64,000 bases of DNA from Ifrita kowaldi (lineage: Eukaryota > Chordata > Aves > Passeriformes > Cinclosomatidae), in assembly GCA_013398055.1 (NCBI GenBank), contig VZRS01012070.1, positions 546,558-610,557 of the forward strand, written 5' to 3'. Shown piece by piece: positions 1-11,329 of this stretch (position 1 is the first letter of the stretch; every line of letters begins with the position of its first letter). The notes under the pieces are model-generated. The model was not told the DNA's origin. It made no database searches and was given only the letters and a program-made list of their open reading frames with translations. A program made the translations under genes and the position numbers.

Positions 1-1838
1 AAACAGCATCCCAGACACTTCTAGGGAGCCCATTCCTCTTCTGCTAGGCATTGTTCTATTCTTTCTATCACCCTGCTCTCTGCTCCTCAGGTTCCTCAGA
101 TTTATTTCTGTAGAACCTGCCCCTTAAATTCCTCTGCTCCTGCCATCCCACGAGCATATTTGCCAAACTGACATCTGCTAAAGAGGTTGTCACAATATGC
201 AACAAAAAGAAGCTCACTTCAACCTCTTTTCTCTGCCACATATTGTGGGTCCAAAAGAAGCCTACATGGCTTGTGTGCAGCCCAGCCGACTCCTGCTGCT
301 ACAATGTGATCACCTAACAAAGGTTTTGTGCAAGGCTTTGGCAAAAGAGCAGGGAGGAACAGCCAGTCTCGTTTGCAAGTAGACAACGTATTAAAGCCTT
401 GTTTTCTAGTCAGTTATAATCAATCAGACATTGGGCACTATTAGCAACCTGTGTATGCGATACCCAGGCACCGGGAAGAAGAGCCCATCAGAAGATCAAC
501 ACTCTGACTCAAGGTGTTGAAACACTGCCACAACATCCCAGTAAGGCAGACTGACAATCAATTTTAGGGCTCAAAAGATGAACAGGATGTCAGATATGGC
601 AACATTTGAAAATACATTGTTTTTATTAGTGGGTTTTTTTCACCATTTCTTGAACTTTTGGATCTCTATAGTATGTGTGCTTTTGCTTGGCAAGTATCCT
701 ACTTGGAGTGTAAAGCTCACTACAGTACGATCACTCATCTATCCTTAAATTTCTCAATCATTTCCGATTTTCATTGCTAAATACAGTTCTTTATCTGGGC
801 ATGAAGAGGGAGGAAGAGAAACTTCTGCAATTTACTCCATTTTTCTGTGTGCCTAATTTTGCCCAATTTTGGATGTGCTCCTACTTACTGCTGCTGCTCT
901 CCGAAAGGGGCGTATGCCCAGTAAGGCACCATTTCAAAGGAGAGCACTAAAACTTCCACTGGCAAAAATTGATCAAAAATAATTATGAGGAAGGAGAGAT
1001 TTTCTATGAACACAAGAAAACTTTCTGGAATTTTTCCAAAGTAATGTTCTTTGTTTTCAGCCAAGAATACCTCAGCTATTGCAATTGAGAACCAAAAGAC
1101 TTCACTGAAAAATTTCTATTAAAATAATGATTTTCTTAGAAGGCTCACAATAGAAAGCATGTTCAGCTAAAAGAAAAAAAAATTAGACACAGAACAAGCT
1201 TTGACGGAAAATATTCAACAATCCTACCAAGGATTTCATTCCTCTCAAAAGAACTGTAGTGTAGTAGCCTGTCTTCCACTTGCTCCGTTTGTCAGTTTCC
1301 TCTGACACCATTGATCCTGCCGTTTTTTGCTTTAATTCATTTCTTGGGGTTGGCAAAAGACTTTGCTCAGTTTATTTCAACTTCCAGAGGGTTTCCACCA
1401 GAGGTGGCGAGGACCCTTCTTCCTCCTCTTCCTCTCCCTCTCCTCTGTGGATGTTGTCACTCATCTTCACTGCACCACGGAGTCAGGATCTGCCTCTCTC
1501 TTCAGTGCCTGTCTGCAGTGAAGCCCCTGCCCCTTCTCCCACCCTGCCTCATACGTGTTCCTGTAGTAGTGCTGCCACCTCTGTGATTGCTCTGGGGACC
1601 TCACAGCTGAGCACCTCTCACCAGGATGAAGTTCACATTAGTGCTGGGAGAGCTGGTTTGCTCCCTCTCTAGCCAAGCTTTGCTCCCAAATTATTAAAGC
1701 CTTTGTCAGGGAGGCTTTGATGCTGGGAATTAACTTGAAAGGAATTTGATAGCCAAGGCCGTATTCATGATGCGGAGATCTCCACTGAAGAGCTCTCCCC
1801 CCTCCCCAGCATCTCCTGAATTTTGAGCAGATTCTCTA

Positions 1839-1852
1839 GTTGTCATGGCAAC
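1839..1852. promoter_or_regulatory. RFX X-box-like motif
   Basis: GTTGTCATGGCAAC is an inverted-repeat X-box that differs by one base from the palindromic RFX site GTTGCCATGGCAAC. RFX factors bind such sites in neural and ciliary genes. The match is direct; function is inferred from motif alone, and its target, if any, is unknown. Confidence 0.4.
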
Positions 1853-4800
1853 AGCCTAATTTGCTCTCTTTTTGTGGTTTAAGTAAGCACCATGTAAAAG
1901 CTCCTCAATAAATGATGCTGAAACATCCTGAGCTTTAGTAGTGACATCGGGCAACTTGCCACATGGCTTAGTTTAATTGCTCTGAAGCTACCAGCAAGTG
2001 CATAATTCAGGGTTTCCTTTAACACAAAAGCTCTTAAAAGTTGGGATGGCTGCAAGGGAAGGAGGAGGAGGAAAAGAGCAGCTGCCATTCTTCAGAAGTG
2101 AAACATCTTCAGGGGCAAGAGGGCAGTTTTGTCCCTTTTTGTGGCAAAGAAGTCCATAGCAGAGACAGACAAAAACTTAGTTGAGACTCTTACCTTTTCA
2201 CTCTTTAGATCACTTTGAACTCGGTGGGAAGGGCAAAAGCATCCCCTGTTCCTGTACTCTATTCTCCCAGGGAAGGAAGCATGGCTCAATCTCACCTTAG
2301 CATTGAGGTGAAGGTAGACAGCCCAGCAATTCAGGAGGTGGCAATCCCCATGCATTATCCCAGCTTCCTGCTAGTCTTTCAGTGTGAAGGCAGTGCCTAA
2401 AGAAAGACACTGCCTTTAGGAAAACTTCTGGTCTGTCACCAGTGATCTGCCTTTGTAACTTTGCTGGTACGTGGGCTTGACTTCACCCTGGTGTCCTCAC
2501 CGGCTCTGGAGGCAGAGCTGAGGCTGCCCAGCCTGCCAGGCCTGGGAGAGGAGCCAAACTGAGAGCTGGTGTGGGAGTTGCTTCAAGGAGTTCAGGCTCT
2601 AGTGCAAATTTGAACCTCTCATCGTTGTGGTAGTAGGTATATAGACTCTAGTGAGTAAATATTAGCACATGGGAAGCAGAGTGCAAAGGGTGTTCTTGGA
2701 CTCTAAGGGAAGAAGAATTGCAGCTTCATCCTGCCTGTTTATTTTTCAATTCTGGTGGAATGATACAGCTGTTTGTAAATACTGTGCACACGACATGTAT
2801 TAGCAGTAGCTTTCAATAATGCTGTGAATGATCATTAAAAATCCCTGTTTGCTTCTTGGTCTGTTCTGAGGGTACAAAAGGTTGTCCTGCTGAGTTCCTC
2901 CACTTCCACTATTCCTCCCATAGCAATAAAACTCTTTGGGCAGCTGAGGCAGCCTGAGGTTGCTGTTGAGGGAACCTGCAATGCTCTGTAATTCTTCAAA
3001 CAAAGCATCACCTGAAGAAAAAGAACAGTGTTCATTTTGGAACCAGCTACTTCTTAGGAAATACAAGTATACATAGTTGTCACTACAAATTTCTGGTCAG
3101 AGGGAAAAAAAAAGCCAAAACAGAGCAGTTTAGTCATTTGGTTTGGGGGAAAACTGCCGCTTTGGTGTGGGTTCTTTTATGTAGGGATTCAAACTCCCAC
3201 AGCAGGCATGTGAAATCACAGTCCCTGGGCAGTGTGTCTATGAACCTTTCTCTTTCAGGATCCATGTACTTGCATCCTCTGGGTGTCTGAACTGATGGGA
3301 AGACAACGCAGTTGCTTTACAGAGGATACTGTGATACAAGGCAGACTCTCCCTTTTCCTTCTGTTCTGCTTGTCTTGTCACTCCCTTCTCCAGAACAGCT
3401 TCATTCTTTTCTCATGTATTGCATTCAGGGAAGAGGCAAAGTGTTTGATGCGCTGCAGTATCGCTTTGCCTGGACAGAAATCTCTGCATCCACTGAGATG
3501 GTAATGACCATTCACAAGGGAAATACTGTATTGTGGGCTGGGGATGGAGGCACAACAACAAAATGGGAATGCCATGGCTTAGCGGGAGGAGGACAAGAGG
3601 GGTGGAATGGGGAACACAAGTGGGTAACCTAAGGTCTCCTTTCCAGGAGTGACAGACAGATTCTGGTTTCTTTACCCGCCTCTCTGATAAAAGCCTGACA
3701 GTGGGGGTGAAGTCTGTGACACCGGAGCCTGCACACCCTTGTTGTTTTACTAAATTATTCATTCCTGTTCCTGTGATAATACAGTTATAAGGAGGAGCCT
3801 AATTGAATTTACTGTCTGGCATTGGCCAATAGGGCGATAAGGATCCGGCAGAATGGGATGACGGTGAATCCTGCTGGTGTGCTGTGAATGTGAAGCAGGA
3901 CGGACTGGCAGTTTGTGTGCAGGAGGGAAAGCGAATCAGTCCAGGGCCCCTGGATTAGCAGAATAAGGAAAGGAAAGGTAAGGGAGCGGGTGGGAATGGG
4001 ACTTGCCTGAATCATGTACTGACCCTGTCCTGAAAAGCTGTTTTTGTTCATAGGAAAGCGCTCTGCAGGCAATGTTTTCCTGCAGGGTTTGAAGGGAGCA
4101 GGAATGCATGTGGTGGCACTTGCTCAGTGCATGTAGCTTGTGCCTTTGTCTTTATACGTGCTGCAGGGCTGTGTAACGCTGCGTGTTCACTGAGCGTGTC
4201 TGTACAGAGATTCCTGTGGCTTGTGTGCATCCAGCAGCAGCGTACGGAGCCTGTGCAGCATAAATGTAACGAGGGAAGTCCAGAGGGAGGAATTACCTCA
4301 TGGGCAGAGTGGGGAAAACAGTAGTGCTTTCTGGTTTGGTTGGAAAAGAAAACGCCGAGGCTTTTAGAGAGCTGTTAGCAAACAAAACAGAGCAAGTGTG
4401 TGTGCATCTGTCCGTGTATGTACTGGATCTGCAGTGAAATGTTAAAACGGGAAAGAGGAGATCAGACTGGAGCATTAGGCATCTCAGGTGGAGATAAATT
4501 GCAGGCAATCTGTGTAATCAGATTCTTCAACATGGAGAATGCGAGTGAGTGCAAAAGTGGATTAATCCTCTGTGCTGAGCTGGCTACACCTGGAAAGCAA
4601 GGGGGAGATGGACTGGGAATCGGGACAGGTAATGTGACTGGTTAGAGAAATTGGTGCTCCAACCATCCTGCCTGCTGTGCCTGCTGCTAAAGTGGTAGCT
4701 TATTGAGCTGCTTCCACAGATCTGTTATTTCCCTTTCAATGATGCAAAGAAAAGGTGAGCATCTCTGAGGATCAGGTTAGAGCCCACAAATTAGTGTTAT

Positions 4801-6152
4801 CTGGAAGAACGGGACCACATCAAGCAAATTAGCCTTTGCCCTTCCTTTTGTTTCACTGCCTTTGCTCTGGTAACAAGTGACTGCTGAACAGACAGGGCAG
4901 GTGGGGGAAGATGGATTACAAATGTGGCAAGTGGCATTAAGCCATGCAGACAGCGAATGTTGTTTGCAGTGGGGATGTTATAATCACACTTCTTCGGCTT
5001 ACATCTTTGCAAGCCTGTAAGACAAGGCTGTCCTGAACTGGGGTAACCTTATCCCAGTCACTAACTGGAGCAGGAATCACAGCTCACTGTAAGGCACTAA
5101 AATTTTTAGCTGCTTCTCATAGGGTTTCACCACCTCATTCTTTTCAAGCTGAGATCCAGAGGAAAGTGTTGTTGAGACAAAGACGTTGCTCACCTGTGGA
5201 TATCTCATCTCTGTTGGAAACTCATTCTCATGGTGAGTGTGGAGGGAGATACACTTTTTCTGCTTGCTCAGAAAGGAGCAGCCAGAGGGTCCCTCCAAAA
5301 AGAGAAGTCAGGCAGAAAGCCCTATAGGGAGAAGCAACAAAATGGCTTATTTGGGATTAACCAAACCCTTTTGCCCATGTAAGTTCTCCTTCCTCCCTGA
5401 CACCAAATTTCTTACATCAGGGGTCAGCTTTCCTCTACCCAAACTTCTCTCTTTCCTGTGGTTTTCTCACGTGGCCTGAAGATGAAGAAAATGACTGATC
5501 AGATGCTCAAGTCTACACTCTGCCCATGACATCTCCCGGAGTCTCTGGGTTGTGCTCCTCAGTGGTGGGCTGAGTCTGACCCCCTCTGCCTCACAGCTTG
5601 TGCATGCACCCCAGGCGAGACCAAAAGGATACTCACTTGGTAAAAGTAGGAAAAGGTTCTGCCTTGCAGGGGATGTTTGCATTTGGTGACGATAAAAAAA
5701 GAGGGAATGTGTTGCAGATTCCCATAGGATAGAGGCAGGCTCTCCTCATCTCACCTGGAATAGCTGATTAAAAAATGGATCTAACACAGGGCACATGGTC
5801 ATTGACTCCAGCTTTCAAAGCACCCGCAGCAACAGAGTGAGCTAAGAAATGAAGAAAACAAGCCTGGCCATCTGAGAATAAACTTCCCAGTATAATAAAA
5901 TTCTTTCCCTTTGCCCCAGAAACAGAGGAATATTCAAATAACTCACTTATTCATACACTGCAAAAAGCTGCACAGCTCCCAGGTGCAGAGCAGGAGGTTG
6001 TCCCTTTCTAAAGAATGGGCAGATACTCATCACCCCTGGAGAGTGCCTCTCTCTGCACATCAAAGGAAGTCCTTAGCTCTTGCCGGTTTTTGGGGAGTCT
6101 TCCCTGGGAGATGCAGGCAGGGAATTGGCAGGAGAAGCATCCCTCTGACGCT

Positions 6153-6175
6153 GCAGCAGCAGCAGCAGCAGCAGC
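6153..6175 (+). repeat. GCA/CAG trinucleotide microsatellite, about eight units
   Basis: A pure run of GCA units follows GACGCT. In one frame it would read as polyglutamine and in another as polyalanine, but the surrounding frames are open by chance and show no known protein. Confidence 0.95.
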
Positions 6176-6292
6176 CTGGTGTTGGCTTGCAGCAGTTACT
6201 GCCGGTTGGGTGCCTACATTGTTTGCTTGTGCCCTCAGAGCCAACAGGGAGGCTCAGGAACGGGCAGGATGCCAGCGTATTCCCAGGGAAGC

Positions 6293-6300
6293 TGACGTCA
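6293..6300. promoter_or_regulatory. perfect cAMP response element
   Basis: TGACGTCA is the full palindromic CRE bound by CREB/ATF factors; a CCAAT sequence follows a few bases later (GCCAATTC). The site includes a CpG, so survival in a mostly CpG-poor region suggests either chance or constraint. Use is not shown by the sequence. Confidence 0.4.
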
Positions 6301-6781
6301 TTGCCAATTCACTGGTGCCAGACACCGTGCTGGAAACCTGAGGTCGCTTTTTGCCATTAACTGCTCAGATGATTAATTCATGCAATGATATCATTTTCCT
6401 GGGTGGAGGTTAGGAGGTTATGTACTCTAGTAATGAGAGGTGTGATGGGATGCAAAACTTGGGCTCCTCACTGATGTTAACACTAATTACAACAAACTGG
6501 CGGCTGCGTGCTCCACATCATCCTTCCTCCCCTGGAAAGGGTACCATTTTCTTCTTGGGTTTTTCGGGGGGGAGGTGACATGGGATGTGTGAGCATGTGT
6601 TCTTATGGGATTTGCAGCATTGCAAATTCTACACCAGAGGACTGAACCATAATGCCCTTAACTTTCACAACTACTGTGCAACAAGGATTCTTGCTTTAAT
6701 TGTTTTAATGTTCACTGTTTTATTTATGTCCTTTACATTGCACTTGCCATCAAGAAAAACAGTATTATCCTCATTTAAAAT

Positions 6782-6810
6782 TAAAAAAAAAAAGAAGAAG
6801 AGGAAGAAGT
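6782..6810 (+). repeat. poly-A followed by GAA-rich simple repeat
   Basis: An A run passes directly into GAAGAAGAGGAAGAAG. It is low-complexity purine sequence; no retroelement body was recognised upstream of it. Confidence 0.85.
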
Positions 6811-9800
6811 GAGTTTGTTTCTTATTGCGTAGCGGCTGATGTGTTGTAGCATGGTGTTCTCCCTTCAGAGGGTCCTGCTCTGTTTATAGGGGTGTAGGAT
6901 CAGTTTTTAGTTGGTCTGGAAATTCCCCAGAATTTCAGGTTTTGCAGTAAATACTCTAGGATATTTAATTCTTTTTGGATGTTTTTAGGCTAAAAATCCT
7001 CTTCCTGTCTCTCTAACAGCTAAGCAAATAAGGCTAGAATTCCCAGGTGGGCATTACAAAGAGCTGTCCTGGCCCAGATACAATTAATAGCTGATAAAGT
7101 CGCAGCAACTCGATCTGATAATCTATTGATAGGTGAAACTGCTAACTTGAAATGTCAAAAAAACCACCCAGGGCATTTTCAGAGCTGTTGTAAGAGCATC
7201 TTGTGTCAAATGATGTTGCTGCTCTGCCACATGTATCCCTCCCTCTCGCTCAATCCAGTGTTGTTCTTCTCACTTCAGGCCTCTGTGGTTTCGGCTGATT
7301 TGTGTCCCCAGAGGTGTACAAAGCCCTGGATCATAATTTTTCAAACAGACTTGGTAAGACCAAATGGAAATCTTCCAATTTCTAAATAGGCCTTTTATTT
7401 ATGGGATAAAATGGTTTCCTTTCTGTTTAAGCAGTGGGGAAAACATGCTCTCTCTCCATTCTGGATAATTCTTCACTTCTTCCTATCCTTTTTGATTTGT
7501 TGTGGTATTCTCCTACCTCATCTAGAGATTTGAAAATGTCAAGGAGCTTTTTTGAATGCTGATAAATAACAGAGATTTGATTAGCAACTGTAGCAGATCA
7601 TTTACCAGTCCAGTACCGTAGACTCATATATATTTGTAATGTAGTTATCAAGGAAAATGAAGTGATTATGCAGAACTAATGATGTCTGTATTAATGGTTA
7701 TCAGGTTCCAGACACTCGTCTCTTGTCTGTTTAATGAGGAATAATTCTTCTGTGTCTGGGCAGATCAAATGCTAAAGCAAGGGTGCAGTTCAGCTCTGCT
7801 GCCCTTAGCAGATTACACTGGCCACAGGAAAGATGGCTCAGGGCACGTGCTTGCAATTTAGACCCTGCCCATAAAGGGGAGAAAAACTACTGACAAGGCC
7901 TTGGAGAAGTAGGAGGAAGAGTTTGTGATGTGGCCTCGGGGTGGAAATTCTCTTTTGTCCTGGTGGCAGCCTTCCACTGCAAAGGCCTGAATTCTGCATT
8001 GCCATCAGAGAGGGACAGGAAGGGGAAGAAAAGATTGTCTGCTTCCCAGGGTGGTCTGTGATGAGCTGACATGGGGAGAGGGGGAAAAAGTGAATTGGAT
8101 ACAGTAGGAAAGACCCTTTTTCTAGGTTTCCTGAAGCTGGGAGTATTACCTTCATATCACGTTGAGAGAGTAACTACTGTCGTTTTTGAAAGCACATTAC
8201 ATTTTGCTCTGAACTATCAGACTGGGATATGGACAAGACAGAGAGCTGCTGTGTTGTGTCATACTGCAGCCTGAAGAACACAAACAGCATTATTTTCCTG
8301 GGTGTCTGAAAAAGAATCAGAGTCCATGTTAAAGGGAGGGAAAAGGTAGGACTGAAAAGAGTCATGTGAAAAGCTGGACAAAATAAGAGAGAGGGGTGTG
8401 CCTTTTTTTTGGAAGAAGGAAATTTTGAATTCTACCAAGCTATATGGGTTTTGGCTGATTTATTTCCTGCTCTCAGCATGAGCCAGATCCAGCTCTTTTT
8501 CCCTGTATACTTCAACTGGGAACTGTGGAAAAGCATTGGCTTCCTTGTTTCTCCTCATACACAGGAGCGAACATACACATACCAACTCATTTTAAAAGAT
8601 GGCAAACAGTGTCTTCAGCCAGGTCTTTATGGTGTGAAATAACATGTTTGCTGAGTTCCCTCTAGTTTATAAAGTGTGCTACTTCAAGCCCTATGTTTTA
8701 ATTTACAATTTAATGTTACATATCACTGACAATGCCACAAGAAGGAAAGAGTACTTTAACTTGCTGGTTCCAGCCATTTAAAATCAAAAAGCCATTTAAG
8801 AAAAGATACTAATTGACCACTTTTTGGTAAAAGACATAGCTAAAGCCACTCACATTATTTGGAGTCAAATAAGGAGTTTACTGATTCCCATCCAAATGAA
8901 TGGACAAAGTCCCACTCCTCTGCAACTCAGGACTTCCAAGCCTGCTGGAAAAAACCAGCCAGAAATGCTTACATCATCCATTTTATGTAGCCAATGCAAA
9001 ATATTTTTAACCTAGAAGGACTGGTAGGCTTTCACCAGCACTAAATTAAGTTTATAAGCAAACACAAGCATATTTACATAGAGCTATTAGAAAAGCAAAA
9101 CCAATAGCAGCAGAACATTCAGCTCCACAGTGATTCAGATCCTTAAAATCTGTCATTTAAAATATAGTAACACTTTTTTTTTAGATAAAAAGTATTATTT
9201 TTAATACAGGGTATTCTGGTCCTGTGTGGTTGTGTTCTTTTCTAAAATACAATGAATATATCCATTATGCCATCATCTTTCTCTCCCACTTTTATCTGTG
9301 CTTTGCTGGGCTTACAGCAGGGCTGAGCAGCCCTGTAGTGCACTGCAGCCCAGGAACATGTCAAAGACATTTTTGGCTGCAGAAGCTCTTTTTCCTGACT
9401 CTGCGGAGCAAGCTGATAAACTCCAGAGGATGATGCTAGAAAATACAGATCCTTCTTGGAGAAGGAAAATCAGGAGTTTCTCATCCAACTTACCAGCACA
9501 GCGCGGTTGTTTATAGCCACTGCTGTAGAGCAGTGAACAATAAAATGGAAATCTGGGATAAAGAATGATCACATGGTGCCAGAGGTGATGGTGCCATGAG
9601 TCACCACACACACTTCTGATGCACTGTGCTCATCACTGCCGGGGGCTGTGGACACAGCATGTGGGCAGGGAAACACTCTTGGCGCACGGCTGTTTGCTGA
9701 AGTGGGCTTGACAAAACCTAGCAATGTGACAAGCTAGGAAGCATTTAATCTTTTTTTAGCCCCAAAGTTTTTTGGTTTGCTGCTTAAAGATGAAGTTCAG

Positions 9801-10977
9801 TGCTGGTGTTTCCCTTAATGTGTGCTAAAGCACTGATTGCACTTTGGAAAGACGGGTTGGATGAAACACTGCACTCCCTCCAGCAGCTCGAGGCTGCTGT
9901 ATTTAGCTTGATTCTTCTATCTAAAGTAGGCCTGTGTGTATTTAGCTAATCTTTTGGGCAGGCTTCCTTACTTCAGCAGCCTTGTGAAGTTTCTTTTAGC
10001 AGGAGAGAGAGGAGTAGGCGAAGTAGGGGGTTGCTGCTTTGTAATAAAACTGAAAGAGGCTGACAGGAATTCACACGAAGGTTACCTTGGTTTACTCTGG
10101 GCAATCTTAATAATTCAGCAGAGCCTTTCAGTCAGGGCTTCCCACGCTGTTCCCCACAGGGGCAGTTTCGCTTATGAGAGTTTCTTGAGGCCATTCAAGG
10201 CACCAGCTACCGAGAAACACAAGGCATAGGAAAGGACGGCGCCTGTCAAGTGCTAGAGCTGACAGTTCCTATTAATGCACAGGGCGGCTTTTCCAGGGAA
10301 GATTCTTTGATGCCTCTGACTCCTGGTCACAGTTCACAGGCCTCTGACTTTACATGTCATGCTTCTTTCTTGAAGGAAAGTGCCACCTCTTTCTTTTGCT
10401 GAGCCCCACAGTCAGATTGTCCCTCAGAGCAGGGCGGTGCCTTTAGCCACCCAGGGCAGGCTCGGACCTTATGAGGTCACAGCTGACATCTCCCACGAAA
10501 GTCATGCTGGATGTGCAAGATCATCTGCCTTCCACCATCTTCAGGAAGAGAGAGGGATCACTTCTAAATACCAAAGGTTTTTTTTTATTTCACAGAGAAT
10601 CCCTTAGAAGTTGATGAGAATTTTGCTTGAGCTAGAGGGGAAGGAATTGACTTTCTGCTTTCTGAGACAGTTTCCCGTTAAATAAGTAGCATTGCTACAA
10701 TTTTTCTGTATGCCCTGTTCTGCTAATGGAAGCAATAGCTGGTTGCTTCACACAATGCTGTAAAACCAGTATATTTTCCAAGAACAGAGTAGGTGGTGAA
10801 GAATGAATAGACTCTTTAGCTGCCTAAATTCCTAAGTGCATGTTTTCATGCCTAGTGATAGGGTGTCAAAGGCTATGGGCAGGCAAGGAAAACTCTGTTT
10901 TTTCAAAGAGAGCACAGCACATGCCTGTTTCATGGCATGGGCAGGGATAGCACCTGGTGAGGGAGGTGAAATAGTAA

Positions 10978-11094
10978 TAGAATCATAGAATGTCTTGGGT
11001 TGGAAGAGACCTTAAAGATCACCTAGTTCTAACCCCCCCACACCACGGGCAGGGACACCTTCTGTTAGGTCAGGTTGCTCAGGGCCCTATTCAA
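10978..11094 (-). mobile_element. CR1 LINE 3'-end fragment
   Basis: The plus strand reads AATCATAGAATG, then TTGGGTTGGAAGAGACCTTA, then CACGGGCAGGGACACCTTC and GTTGCTCAGGGCCC. This is the reverse complement of the CR1 3' untranslated end, the dominant repeat of bird genomes. Only about 117 bases remain, as is typical for the 5'-truncated copies of this family. It has no coding content. Confidence 0.9.
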
Positions 11095-11273
11095 TAATCA
11101 TCAGAAATAAATAACAAACCAGCTGCCATCTCCTGCCTCGCTTGTCTATATTTCTTATCCAACTTTCGGGGCAACACAGTGAAAAATCAGCTCAGGTAGG
11201 ACTGCTGCCAGGCACTGCCTAGCCCTGCGGATGATGCACTGTCAGCAGCTGCTGCTCAAGACCTAACTGCCCA

Positions 11274-11329
11274 GGTTTACATCATGAACATCTGAGCTTC
11301 TGGTTTACAGCATGAACGTCTGAGCTCTC
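11274..11329 (+). repeat. two-copy 28-base tandem duplication
   Basis: GGTTTACATCATGAACATCT and its following eight bases recur at once as GGTTTACAGCATGAACGTCT with a similar tail. The copies differ at a few positions, so the duplication is not very recent. Confidence 0.85.

Larger units (their letters stand above)
1..10977. other. non-coding upstream region or 5'-UTR intron, left part
   Basis: No exon of a recognised gene is visible on either strand. The open frames are short (149 codons at most) and match no family I know. The stretch holds an RFX X-box-like site at 1839-1852, a CAG run at 6153-6175, a perfect CRE at 6293-6300, a poly-A/GAA tract around 6782-6810 and ordinary unique sequence. 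From the position relative to SYN3 it is either the flank of the gene or the intron after a non-coding first exon; the sequence alone does not decide. Confidence 0.6.

Noticed and set aside
5911..6360. 149-codon frame with a glutamine run as a polyQ protein
   Set aside because: The run is a plain CAG microsatellite; the flanking peptide has no known domain, and a second frame across it is equally open.
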